DNA of 20,552 nucleotides from Priapulus caudatus (Eukaryota > Priapulida > Priapulimorpha > Priapulimorphida > Priapulidae): NCBI RefSeq assembly GCF_000485595.1, contig NW_014577600.1, positions 42,571-63,122 of the forward strand, given 5' to 3'. Shown here one piece after another: positions 1 to 9,447 of the stretch. Position 1 is the stretch's first letter; each line of letters opens with the position of its first letter. The translations under genes and the position numbers were made by a program. The notes beneath the pieces were generated by a model. That model was not told where the DNA came from and searched no databases. It was given only the letters and a program-made list of their open reading frames with translations.

Positions 1-55
1 CATAGGCATGAGCCATATGAAGAGTTACCTTATTTAAGATGGTAGAAAACTTTGT

Positions 56-120
56 CTGTCTCTATCTCTCTCGCTCTCTCTCTCTTTCTCTTCTCTCTCT
101 CTCTCTCTCCCTTCTCTCTC
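56..120. repeat. (CT)n microsatellite
   Basis: An almost pure pyrimidine run of CT dinucleotides with occasional extra T or C. It lies just before the AT microsatellite. Any reading frame here is low complexity and not a gene. Confidence 0.95.
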
Positions 121-125
121 AGCTT

Positions 126-126
<1 letters not shown>

Positions 127-168
<42 letters not shown>

Positions 169-195
169 CTATGATACATAAATATTATATATATA

Positions 196-226
<31 letters not shown>
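127..226. repeat. Two (TA)n microsatellite blocks
   Basis: Two near-perfect TA runs at 127-166 and 186-226 are separated by about 20 bp of AT-rich sequence. A further AT-rich stretch runs to about 345. If the exon at 358-731 is real, this is intron just downstream of its splice donor on the minus strand. Confidence 0.95.
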
Positions 227-229
<3 letters not shown>

Positions 230-357
230 ATATGCCCATACATAATATATAAATCAGGAGCCCGTATAATTTGAACAAATTTGTCATTATACGCTCCGAT
301 ATAGTATTATATATATATATTAATAATTAATAAATTTAATTGATTGATTTAACATAC

Positions 358-731
358 CTAGGCTAGCGCAGGCCGAGCTGCGCTGCGCATGAGTATGAGA
401 CACTCGCCCTCCACGATCTCCTCGAGCAGAATCGCCTGATCGCCGAAGGGCATCGCCAGGGAAACGACGTGAATACTGCCGCCGCCCAACTTCACCGACG
501 ATGAACAGCAACGCGCCGCCGCCGCGGTCTCGCTAGATGTTCTCCGACGGAGAGAAGCGCGGCACGGCGGCGGGGCCGGCGGCCGCGCGGCGCTGCCGAG
601 GTGCTGTCCTCGGGCCAGCATCGACGCTAACGCCGCCCATTAGTGTTTGAAAACGCTGGGCCGTCATGTTGCGGGATGGGATCTGCCCGCCATCGAGACG
701 AGGCCGCCGTTCGCTGCTGTTTTCTGGTGTG
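358..731 (-). CDS. Nuclear receptor exon: hinge plus LBD helices 1-5, frame broken
   Basis: Read on the minus strand, this is an internal exon of an NR2-type nuclear receptor, a ligand-regulated transcription factor. A splice acceptor (ctgtaaaaccag) precedes 731 and a good donor (TAG|GTATGT) follows 358. From 731 to about 543 one frame is open; it has a hinge-like peptide (TPENSSERRPRLDGG) and leads into SPSENI. Between 543 and 358 the LBD signature is clear but spread over three frames: an ET-AA-LLF-I-VK block (helix 3), then MPFGDQAILLEE, then SWR, ECLIL and CAAQLGL fragments (helices 4-5). Each break is repaired by dropping one or two bases. No DNA-binding-domain exon is visible upstream on this strand. 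It supplies just the LBD half that the plus-strand exons at 6845-7505 lack. It could be the same gene inverted, a paralogue, or a pseudogene. The family call is firm; the intactness is not. Confidence 0.75.
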
Positions 732-839
732 CTGGTTTTACAGCCAAAAATGGTTGTTCGTTTGAGTAAGATGTGTGGCGAGACAGAGATTTAGATTAGA
801 TAGAGCGAGGATATATATATGTATATATGGTTTCTAGGA

Positions 840-1790
840 CAAATAGCCCCTCCGCGAAACAATCACCCCCCGCCGGACAATTACCGCCGCCCGACAATTA
901 CCCCCCCGGACAATTACCCCCCATGCCATTTACCCCCATGCCCATTTACCCCCGGACATTTACCCCCCCGCCCGACATTTTACCCCCCGCGCACATTACC
1001 CCCCGGACAATTACCCCCCGGACATTTACCCCCGCCGACATTTACCCCCGCGACATTTACCCCCCGCCGGACAGTTTTACCCCCCGGACATTTACCCCCC
1101 GGACATTTACCCCGCGCGACAATACCCCCGGACATTTAACCCCGCCGCGAACAATTACCCCTCATGCATTTACCCCCCGCGACAATACCCCCCGGACATT
1201 AACCCCCCGGACCAATTACCCCCATGCCATTTACCCCCCATGCCATTTCACCCCCCGCGGACAATCACCCCCCGCCCTCGTTTACCCCCGCCAGACAATT
1301 ACCCCCCAGACAATTACCGGCCCGGGACATTTACCCCCGCCGGCACATTTACCCACCGGACTATTTACCCCCCCCCCCAGACAATTACCCCCCCGCCCGA
1401 CATTTACCCCGCGATCAATTACCCCCGGAATTTACCCCCCGGACAATTTACCCCCGCGACATTTACCCCCAGCCGACAATTACCCCCGCATGCCATTTAC
1501 CCCCCATGCCATTCTACTCGACCGGGACAATCACCCCCGCGACGTGTTACCCCCGCGACAATTACCCCCCGGAGCATTTACCCCCGAGACAAGTGAATAC
1601 GACAAGCGCCAGGCCATTTACTTCGCCCCATGCCCCCATTCACGACCCCTCCCCGCCGAGCAGATCACCCCCCGACGTTACCCCCCGCCCGACAATTTAC
1701 CCCCCAGACAATTACCCCCCGGACAATTTACCCCCCGGACATTACCCCCGCGGACAATTACCCCCCGGACAATAGCACTGTTCATGTTTA
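840..1790. repeat. C-rich minisatellite, about 15-bp unit
   Basis: About 60 head-to-tail copies of a unit close to ACAATTACCCCCCGG, with variants that replace GGACAATTA by GGACATTTA or CATGCCATTTA. C-run length varies from four to nine. Array edges are fairly sharp. All three plus frames are open over long stretches and give proline/threonine-rich peptides, but this follows from the repeat and is not evidence of a protein. The regular C-runs could form i-motifs, and the minus strand G-quadruplexes. The variable C-run length may be real or may be homopolymer sequencing error. Confidence 0.95.
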
Positions 1791-1798
1791 TTCAACAT

Positions 1799-1806
1799 TG
1801 ACGTCA
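1799..1806. promoter_or_regulatory. Palindromic CRE motif TGACGTCA
   Basis: Perfect 8-bp CREB/ATF palindrome just after the C-rich array. It is one of five in the window. Binding is not shown. Confidence 0.35.
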
Positions 1807-1875
1807 TATGCCGCCACATGCCCGCAGTTTAACGGTTGGCAGCAAGCCAGCATGCCTGTATTTGTGCGATACAAG

Positions 1876-2000
1876 CACACGCACGCCCACGGCACGCACG
1901 TGTACGCTACACACGCCCACGCACGCACGCACACATGCACACACGTGACCCTACTGCCCCACACACGGTGCTACGCTGCACACGCCACACACGCACTTCC
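1876..2000. repeat. Degenerate CA/ACGC-rich repeat
   Basis: A run of CACGCACGC and CACACA motifs with many interruptions. It sits at the point where the neighbouring minisatellite changes orientation. Confidence 0.8.
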
Positions 2001-2164
2001 ACGCACGCCATTGTCCGGCGGGGCGTAATTGTCCGGGCGGAAGCGAGGGAGAAGAGGCGGCTTAATTCTGAATGAAGCAGGGGAGATGGCGGTAATTGCT
2101 CCGGGCAGGCAGTGATTGGTCTAGGGGGGGTAATGTCCGCGAGGGATAAATGTCCGAGGAGGGG

Positions 2165-3160
2165 ACTCGGGAGAGAGAGAGAGAAGAGGAAGGCGGTATT
2201 CGCGATCTGGGCGAATGTAGTGGTGTTGCTATTCATTGCTATTTAGCAAGCGGCTAGGAAGCGTGTCTACTTATGCACATCTAACGGAGTAATTTTTCCA
2301 TCTTTTGGCGCGCTATGAGGATTGGTCATGGCCACGGGCGCTGCCCGATCGGGAATTGTTATATTGTTTCTCGCTCTGTTTCATATTCGGGCTTCCCATT
2401 GTATTTTACGTTTGATTTTGTCCGTAAATGTCGCGGCGGTGCGGACCTAAGTCTAGCTCCGGAGTAGGACCATGTTATTTAGCAAGTTTGTAAAGAAATT
2501 GTTCTCCGGCGTTAAGGGGGTGAAGTGGCCCGGCTGATGGGAGCCCAGGCGATAAATGGGCATGCCGCGGGAAAGATGTAACAACCCGGGAGTCCCCGCA
2601 ACGCAGATGGGCCAGAATGGGCTAATTGTCTCCGACCGCGAGGGGGTAATTGTCCGCGGCGTCCCGTGGAGTTTTGTTTTCCGTCACTTTTCGGTCTGGG
2701 ATGATAATGGATTGAACGATAGGGAGGGAAGGTAAAATTGGTGTGCCGGGGAAATAGATGGTCAACGGTTCCTAATCGTGGTGCCGTCTGGCGGGCGTAA
2801 CATGTCCGGGGGCGGTAATTGTCCGGAGGGTGATTGTCGGACTTGTTTGGTAATAGTACGGGCAGGAGATGATTTAAGTTTTAGAAGAAGCGTGTTTATA
2901 GACTGAATTATTCTGCAAACATAGGTTGAAACGTGTTAAATATATATTGGTTTAGATATTTCAAATGATATGGGTGTTAGTAAGGTGAATCAAACATTAT
3001 TCGAATCAGCAAAAATAGGTCAAGATGAACAGACATGTTAGTAGTATGGAATGGCGGATATATATATATATATTATATTATATATGTAAAGTATGTAAAA
3101 ACAATGATATTGATAGTTTATTATTTTTATTATAATGATGTATGTTAATATATAATAGTG
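2165..3160. other. No gene seen; G-rich then AT-rich DNA
   Basis: Apart from the minisatellite copies and a short AT run at 3058-3085, no reading frame, splice-bounded exon or RNA gene is recognisable. Plus-strand G exceeds C up to about 2870, after which the sequence becomes AT-rich. Confidence 0.6.
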
Positions 3161-3161
3161 G

Positions 3162-3540
3162 CTGTGTGTGCATGGGGTTGTGCGTTTGGTGGGGTGTGGT
3201 GCGCCGGTAAATGGCATATGGGGAAGTGGTTTGTGTTTGTGTGTGGTTGATGATTGTTGGTGTGCCGGGGGGTATGATTTGTGTGCGCGTGGTGTCGTGT
3301 GGTGTGTGTGTGTTGTGTTGTGTGGTGTGGGTAATTGTGGGGTGTGCCGGCGGGTCTGTTAGATTATGTGCTTCTGCTGTTGTGCCGTGTGGTTGTGGTG
3401 TGGCCGTGTGGAGGGTGTGTGTGTTTGGAGGGGGGTATGATGTTGTGTGACGGCGGCCGGGTAAATGCTCCGGCTTTCGGTGAAGAGACGGTGGTGCAGT
3501 GGTGGTGTGGTGCTGGCGGGGGGGGACGTGTGTGCGTGTG
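3162..3540. repeat. Degenerate TG-rich repeat
   Basis: GTGTG-rich sequence with very few C or A interruptions. Open frames on both strands (C/V/G-rich or H/T/P-rich) are a product of this composition and are not called as genes. Confidence 0.8.
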
Positions 3541-4080
3541 TATCAACGGAATCATTGTGTATATTGTGGCCGTATATATTTGTCGGGAGATCCAGATATG
3601 TAGGGTTTAGATGGCGTGGGGATGTCATATTTTTGATGTTGATGATCATCATTTTAGGGGGTTAGCTTAAGTTGTGCTGGCCGCGGGGGGGGTATATGGA
3701 ATGTTCGTGATATAAGGGATCAGGTAAGGGAGGGGGAAGATGATTAGAGGGTGATAAGTAGGGACCAGCTGGGGTTGGAAGTTTGATCATTCAGGGGCTA
3801 ACTTGCTCCGGCTGGGGAGGGGTGAAGATTAGATATAAATTCAGGGAAAAAATTGTCTCCATTTCATAGATATAACATGTCATCCGGGCTCGGTTTCGGG
3901 ACAAAAAAAATGAGAAGATGACATTGGTCCGGAGCGTGGGAAAAAAATGCGGCCTGTAAAGTGGTGCTAATAAATAGTGTGTTGCCCTGTGTATTTTCGA
4001 TATTTTGACAACGGTGGATTATGACTTGTCTTTTATTGTACAACGCAATTACTGGAGATAGGGGGGTGGACGGGAAATTG
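3541..4080. other. No gene seen
   Basis: Purine-rich single-copy-like sequence. No exon with recognisable protein content or convincing splice sites was found on either strand. Confidence 0.5.
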
Positions 4081-4480
4081 AGGCAGACAAATGAATAGGG
4101 GAGATGAGAGATAGAGAAGAGAGGGACGGGAGAGGGCAAGACGCGTAATGTCCCGGGGTGAGGGTGTGAAGTATCGTCGAGAGGACACTGGAAAGAAGAG
4201 GAGAGAGAGAGTGCGTAATTGTCCGGGGGTGATTGTCCGGCTGTGATGAGAGAGAGAGAGAGACAGAGAGAGAGAGAAGGAGCTACACGTGAGAAACAGG
4301 ATAAAAGAGAAAAAGATAGAGGGAAGAAAAATGGAGGAGGAGAACTGGGATAGAGAAACAGAAAAGAGCGAAGGGGGGAGAGAAAGGTAGAGGAAGAGAG
4401 GGGGGCGCGGTATTGGGGATGTTGCCTGATACGGGGTAAGAGAGGGAGGGGCGAGGAGGGAGAGAGGAGAGAGGTATATA
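4081..4480. repeat. GA-rich low-complexity tract
   Basis: Long GAGAGA and GGGAGA runs, with two copies of the GTAATTGTCCGG unit embedded. The minus-strand open frame here is serine/leucine-rich and follows from the CT composition. Confidence 0.85.
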
Positions 4481-5720
4481 ATGATATAATTATGACTGAA
4501 ATAGAAATATATAGGATAAAGTATATAGAGTAGGTAGGAAGAGATATAGATATAGAATTAGCGGATAGCAGTAGATAGATAGGATAGATAGATAGATTAG
4601 CAGGTAGGAGTAAATTAGATAGATTAGATTTTACCGATAGATAGATAAGCATAGTATTAGCATAGATAGATAGATAGATAGATAGATAGATTAGTTAGTT
4701 AGATTAGAGTAGATAGATTAGCATATGATAGATTAGAGTAGGATGGAGCGAATAGATGTTAGCATAGATAGATACAAAATAGCATAGATAAAATAGGGGA
4801 TAAAGAAAATAGAAGTAGATGAGAATGAGAGTATAAGGATGAATAGATAGAGAAAGATGAGAGGAATAGATAAGATAGGAATAGATAAGATAGAGAATAG
4901 AATGAGAATAGCAAGTAGATAGCATAGATTAGAATAGTAGATAGATAGGAAGATAGATAGCATTAGAGACATAGATTAGGAAGATAGATAGATAGATAAG
5001 ATTTAGAGATATAGCATAGAATAGATAGATCGCATAGATAGGATAGATAGATAGATAGAGTTATGATTAGATTAGACTAGAAGTAGATAGCATAGATAGA
5101 GGATAGATAGATAGAGGAAATAGATATATAGATGAGATAGATAGATAGATAGATAGCATTAAGATAGCAAATAGATAGGAGGGGATGGGATAAAAGAGAA
5201 GTATGGTATATAGTTCAGATAGTAAGGGTGGAGTAGATTATAGTGATGGTTAGCATGGAGATAAGGCGAGTGAGGGGGATTAGTGGGAATGTGAGAAATT
5301 TAGAAGTGTTAAGAGATTAATGAGTACTGGTTGAGTCGATATGGATACGGTATATACTAGGAGGGATAGGGTTAATAAAATTATAGGTGGAATGGTTATG
5401 GATAAGAATAGATAGAAGCGTAGATATGTAGATAGAGTAATTTGTCATTTAGATAGATTAGATAGTTTAATATGTGATAGAAGAATCATAGGGATATGAC
5501 TACATAGTTAAGGAGGTCGATAGAGGTCTAGGACAATTAGTAAGTGAGCCAGTATGATGAATAAGAGATTAGACTAGATAGATAGATAGATAGTAGATAG
5601 GCCTAGCATAGAATAGATTTAAGATAGATAGATAGATAGATTAGCATTAGATAGATAGATACGTATAGATAGATAGATAGCTAGATAGCATAGAATAGTC
5701 GAGTCCAGTGGATAGTGATC
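4480..5720. repeat. (GATA)n array with ATTAGCATA interruptions
   Basis: GATA tetranucleotide runs of up to about nine units alternate with short spacers that often read TTAGCATA or AGCATAGAT. A less repetitive island lies at about 5170-5570. The array has many one-base interruptions. No gene is supported. Confidence 0.9.
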
Positions 5721-6120
5721 CAGATAGGTGAGTTAGATAGAATTTTTAAGCAAATTAGAATTAAGATAGAAAGTAGAGATTGAGTAAGGTATCATTTAGG
5801 ATTAGAATATGGAGAAGGATTAGATAGATAGGTATAAGGGCAATAAGATTTAAGAATAGAGATAGGGATGAGGGGGAAAAGGTAGCATATGATAGATAGA
5901 TTAGGGAGGATGAAGTAAGGATTAGAGGGGAGAATGAGGCATAGATAGAGGATAGGAGCGGGCGACCTAAGGAAAAAAGATGGACGAGAAAGAAGAGAAA
6001 GAGTGAGAGAAGATGGCCAAGAAAAATTGGAGATATAGAAGAGAGAAAAACAAAGAAGAGTGTGAAGACGAGGAAGAAGGGTATGGAAGAGTGATTAGCC
6101 AAGCATAAGTAAGGATAATG
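5721..6120. repeat. Purine-rich degenerate GA/GATA tract
   Basis: Plus-strand A and G dominate. The 113-codon minus frame here is S/L/F-rich, as expected for the complement of a purine tract, and is not called as a gene. Confidence 0.65.
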
Positions 6121-6844
6121 CCCGTCAAAGTGTAACGGTTAAAATAATCAACAATAAAAATTAAGATAGCACTATCTGAGCCAGAAGTGATCTGCTGTAA
6201 TAACCGGGTGTAGTGAAGGTTTGGTTTAAATACGATACTAAATGAGTTACGAGATTTAACTAGAGGATATATGAGACTTCGTGATCACGAGGTTGAATAT
6301 CACATGTTCTCCGCGTGTTATGGCTGGTCGTGAGGGGGTTTGGTCTCAGCCTTCTCTGGATACGCCGTTTTCTAGGCCGCATGATATGACAAAGAACACA
6401 CATGAAAGCCACGATTAATACAAACCCAAGGCCTCGATCACGAAAAACTACCACCGTATGTTTCGAAAGCAGCCATTGAGGGGCGCTCTATGACCGTCAT
6501 GCGTTGCTGTAAGGCCGCCTGACGACTCGGTCTCGAACGATGTTCTCTGGCCATTGCTAATCGTGCGCTCGCGCGCCTTCTGTGGCGGCTGCTTGCGGCC
6601 GCTGCTGGCACGCATCGATCCGGTCGCCGCTCCTCGCCTCTTTCGTTGCTATATGCATAACGCGATTTCATATGCTATGCTATCAGGAGTGACACAATAT
6701 AAATTTTTTATATGTAATTTAGATATATATTCATATCTAAGCAAAATTTGTGTGCTCTTGACACATTATAAACAAACGAATTAAGTAATTAAAATGATAG
6801 ATTAATGAACCGAAATGCACTTCTAAATGCCTAAACGCTTCCAG
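6121..6844. other. Probable intron of the NR2E gene with a GC-rich patch
   Basis: Mostly AT-rich sequence upstream of the receptor exon at 6845. A GC-rich island at about 6440-6660 stands out. Within it, the minus strand has a 55-codon ATG-started frame (6448-6615, MRASSGRKQPPQKARERTIS at its start), open for 68 codons in all. It is basic and low in hydrophobic residues and matches nothing I know. It could be an exon of an antisense gene or chance. Confidence 0.35.
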
Positions 6845-7024
6845 GTTCTCTGATGACGTCGCACGGAAATTCTCATCTCGATCGAGCGCCATCTGACGGC
6901 GGCCGTGGATCATGTTGGGCCGTTGAAGTGAGAGCAATGCAGGACGTCATTTCACGACTGCACTCGCTGCGCGTGGACGCTACAGAGTACGCCTGTCTCA
7001 AGGCAATCGTCCTATTCAAATCTG
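6845..7024 (+). CDS. NR2E3: NR2E3-like nuclear receptor, penultimate LBD exon
   Basis: Part of the LBD of an NR2E orphan nuclear receptor, a nuclear transcription factor; vertebrate NR2E3 acts in photoreceptor fate. The exon follows an acceptor (acgcttccag) and ends at TCTG|GTAAGC. It encodes 59 residues between two phase-1 introns. The first half (SLMTSHGN to GRGSC) is the poorly conserved loop. The second half is diagnostic: VEVRAMQDVISRLHSLRVD then TEYACLKAIVLFKS, matching the NR2E3 pattern of an aromatic or acidic DPTE-like turn followed by ACLKA-VLFK. The acceptor choice is inferred from frame and length; an alternative at 6942/6943 (atgcag|gac) would give a shorter exon. The preceding LBD exon is not found on this strand, but a fitting one lies on the other strand at 358-731. 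Confidence 0.85.
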
Positions 7025-7263
7025 GTAAGCGCAGAATTATGTAGATCTCTTAAAGATAGTCGATAATCCATAATTAATATTTAAAAAACATTACCTATTA
7101 GAAAAATCCTAAAACAAAAAACCGAACATTTAATGTTTCAAAGAAAAATATATCAAGGTAAAAATAAATTAAAGTAAAAATGTATTACATTAAAAAAACC
7201 ATTAAATTTAAAAAATCATAAACTGCTTCGCCACTCACCCGTGACGTCATTTCCGCTCCGCAG
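7025..7263 (+). other. Intron of the NR2E3-like gene, 239 bp
   Basis: Starts GTAAGC and ends in a pyrimidine-containing stretch with CAG (tccgctccgcag). It is AT-rich inside, in contrast to the GC-rich flanking exons. A perfect TGACGTCA palindrome at 7242-7249 lies 14 bp before the acceptor. Confidence 0.85.
7242..7249. promoter_or_regulatory. Palindromic CRE motif TGACGTCA in intron
   Basis: Perfect CREB/ATF palindrome in the last intron of the receptor gene, close to the 3' splice site. Function is unproven. Confidence 0.35.
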
Positions 7264-7505
7264 AGATCCGGGGCCTGCGCGACTCGGTGCAGGCGGAGCT
7301 GCTGCAGGACCAGGCGCAACTAATGCTCAGCGAGTACACGTACACGCAGCATCCGCCGTCGAAGGTGCGCTTCGGGCGTCTGCTGCTGCTGCTGCCGCAC
7401 GTGAAGAGCGTCAGTCCGCGAACGATAGAGGAGCTGTTCTTCCGACGGACCATCGGCAGCGTGCCCATCGAGAGACTCCTCTGCGACATGTTCAAGTCTT
7501 GTTGA
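7264..7505 (+). CDS. NR2E3: NR2E3-like nuclear receptor, last exon (LBD helices 8-12, stop)
   Basis: Seventy-nine residues and a TGA stop, joined in frame to the previous exon (G|AG gives Glu). Order: EIRGLRD; LLQDQAQLMLSEY (helix 9); VRFGRLLLLLPHVKSV (helix 10, dimer interface); IEELFFRRTIGSVPI (helix 11 to loop); ERLLCDMF, the AF-2 helix that recruits co-regulators. The FKSEIRGLRD junction, LQDQ-Q-MLS and LLCDMFK ending fit NR2E3/PNR better than NR2E1/TLX, which has LLSDMYK. The protein ends FKSC. Codons are strongly G/C-ending and there are no frame breaks, unlike the exon at 358-731. The NR2E subfamily is secure; the exact member should be settled by a tree. Confidence 0.92.
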
Positions 7506-7544
7506 AGGCGCGCCCAGTTCGTAGGTTCAAGTCTCTCCGTTCGG

Positions 7545-7617
7545 CGGGTGGGGGGAGGTGAGGGAAGGGGAGAGGAGGGAAGGGGAGGCTATGGGAGGGG
7601 AGGGGAGGGGAGTGGGA
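7545..7617 (+). repeat. G-rich tract after the receptor stop codon
   Basis: More than ten runs of three to six G separated by one to four bases, such as GGGAGGGGAGGGGAGGGG. It begins about 40 bp after the stop and would be in the 3' UTR. It fits the G-quadruplex pattern several times over. Confidence 0.8.
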
Positions 7618-7986
7618 CAGCTGTGTTCGTTTTGCACATGGGTACATGTATTTAACGGGTTCGTCGATGAATCAAAAACCGTGACGGGGGGGGGTGTCGG
7701 GGGAGTGTCGAGGAAATGCGCGTAGGAATATCCATCTCCCTCGAATAGGAAATCTACGTATTCCGCTTTGATCGTGGCTTAAATTAACGTGAGAGGCGGC
7801 TGAGGAGGTAGCGGGTGGCTAGGAAATGTTGGTGCGCGGGAGGGAATGATGCGCGGTGCTTGCGTTTTGGCTTCCGTTGTATGCATTTGCAACACGCTTA
7901 CTGAGTAAGAGGGCCTGTATGTGAGGCGTGTATATCTATCTGGTCATGACTTTGCTTCAAACGCTACTATAGTAACCGCGGAATGC

Positions 7987-8050
7987 GTTCGTACACGCAC
8001 ACACGCTCGTACGCGCGCATGTGCACGCATGCGCGCACGCGTGCATACCC
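7987..8050. repeat. Alternating purine-pyrimidine tract (Z-DNA type)
   Basis: CGTACGCGCGCATGTGCACG-type sequence, strictly alternating pyrimidine-purine for about 40 bp from about 8009. No gene is called here. Confidence 0.7.
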
Positions 8051-8946
8051 GCATGCTTTCTGCCACGCGTAATACGCGCGCGTACCACGCCGCTGTCGCG
8101 TCTACATATAAGCGATATGAATTTTTATTTGAAGCAAATCAAACAATCACTCAGAAATAATATATGAGATGCGTGCGGAGGGACGCATATTAGGCCATAA
8201 TTGTAAATAGCGGTAAATATTTATTTATTGAACTTGTGAATCGTCCGTTCTATGCTTGTATATTTGGTTTACGCTTTAAGTGAGCAATTTAGGAAAATTA
8301 AAGAACGTATCGAATAGAACTGTGAACCTACAAGCGACGTTGTGAGCCCATATTATAATACAGTTTGTTCATATCTAACTTATATTATATACGTATTCGT
8401 ACTTAACTGCGGTGTTGTAAATTTGTCATGATGACGTGTTATATGGTAGTCTGGTATAAAATGAAACATTACCGACATTGCCGTTCGTGCGAATAGTCAC
8501 CAATGCGTGTTCCGTGATCGGGTATTTGCTGGTATTTATACTGGTTTCTATAGATTTTCTTCTTTGTCCGTTCTTTGTAGTGTTCACTCGAGAGAGAGTG
8601 CGTTTCAGTAAAGATGTACGGTGAATGGATTAAAAGAAAGCAATCAAAACTTAGTAGCTGTTCAAATTTGGTGCTGCATAGATATAGCAACCCCGTTGGC
8701 CTACAGCATAACAAAAGATATCTTCATGTTTAGAACTGCGCGAATATATGTCGAAAGCTCGAAAAACACGTATTGTCAAAGTAGAGAGAGAAATGAGATT
8801 TTCTACGGCCAGGTTCTTACTAGCACGAAAAACAATATACAAGTAATAAAAAACACATTTCGTCGTCTGATGTTTTGTATATATACAATGTTCACCACAG
8901 GTGAGTTGTTTGTTTATTAATAAATATATGTACGATGAATAATAAA

Positions 8947-9447
8947 CAGCGATGTATTTGAAACGCAACTAATTTATCAAGGATTTAACTTTCTTATCTG
9001 AAATTCTGTTTTTTTTCTACTAAAGCGAGTTACGTATGCGCGTTTGTCAATAGAATCTTCTCGCATTTCTGCTTGCAAACTTGTGGGGACCGTCACTATA
9101 ATGGTGGTCACTATACGTCTCAATGACGTTGATTTCTTGACATGTTAGAATGCTAGCTACACCCTGAATGAGAATATTCGAGTGGCACGATGTCAAACGT
9201 ATAAACACGCATACCACGCCGAATGTAACAAACTCTCAATACACAATTCACACGCAATTATTTATTACTATATAATTAGAACAAATCATTACATATTAAT
9301 GGTTTATAATGAGTATTTGATATAATGAATTATTGCTTTAAATTATTCACGCTTCTTATAGACGATAGCGTAGCGGTATCACACAAGTGACCACGAGTAA
9401 TCCGATCGCATTGACTACTCAATGCGATAACGCGATGTAATGCTAGA
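8947..9447. other. No gene seen
   Basis: AT-rich sequence without long frames, clear repeats or RNA gene motifs. Confidence 0.6.

Larger units (their letters stand above)
2011..4242. repeat. Scattered inverted copies of the C-rich minisatellite unit
   Basis: The reverse complement of the unit in the 840-1790 array (GTAATTGTCCGGGGG-like) recurs at about 2011-2040, 2088-2110, 2124-2164, 2634-2662, 2796-2843, 3453-3473, 4143-4160 and 4212-4242. The copies are degenerate and separated by other sequence, unlike the dense array on the left. All are in the G-rich orientation on the plus strand. Confidence 0.75.
7506..8946 (+). other. Probable 3' UTR and downstream DNA of the receptor gene
   Basis: After the stop there is the G-rich tract, unique sequence, the Z-DNA-like tract and then AT-rich DNA. 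Candidate poly(A) signals are ATTAAA at 8297-8302 and AATAAA at 8919-8924 and 8941-8946. The 99-codon plus frame (8621-8920) has no ATG start at its head and is in AT-rich DNA, where such frames arise by chance. Confidence 0.45.

Noticed and set aside
840-1790. Telomere-like repeat (TTACCCCC)
   Set aside because: The unit is 15 bp and contains CGGACAA; it is not a telomeric hexamer or variant.
827-1801. 324-codon proline-rich plus-strand frame
   Set aside because: Made entirely by the 15-bp minisatellite; all three frames are open and give P/T-rich peptides.
1-4242. Simple palindromic read artefact (missed adapter) centred near 1900
   Set aside because: Only the minisatellite unit is inverted; the exon at 358-731 and the CT/TA blocks do not reappear mirrored to the right.
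3864-4652. 262-codon minus-strand frame
   Set aside because: Crosses GA and GATA repeats; composition is that expected of CT-rich DNA.
7515-7540. tRNA-like B box (GTAGGTTCAAGTCTCTCC)
   Set aside because: No A box or cloverleaf partner at the right distance.
8621-8920. 99-codon plus-strand frame
   Set aside because: No ATG at its head and AT-rich; frames of this length are expected by chance here, though a GTGAGT donor-like site lies at its end.
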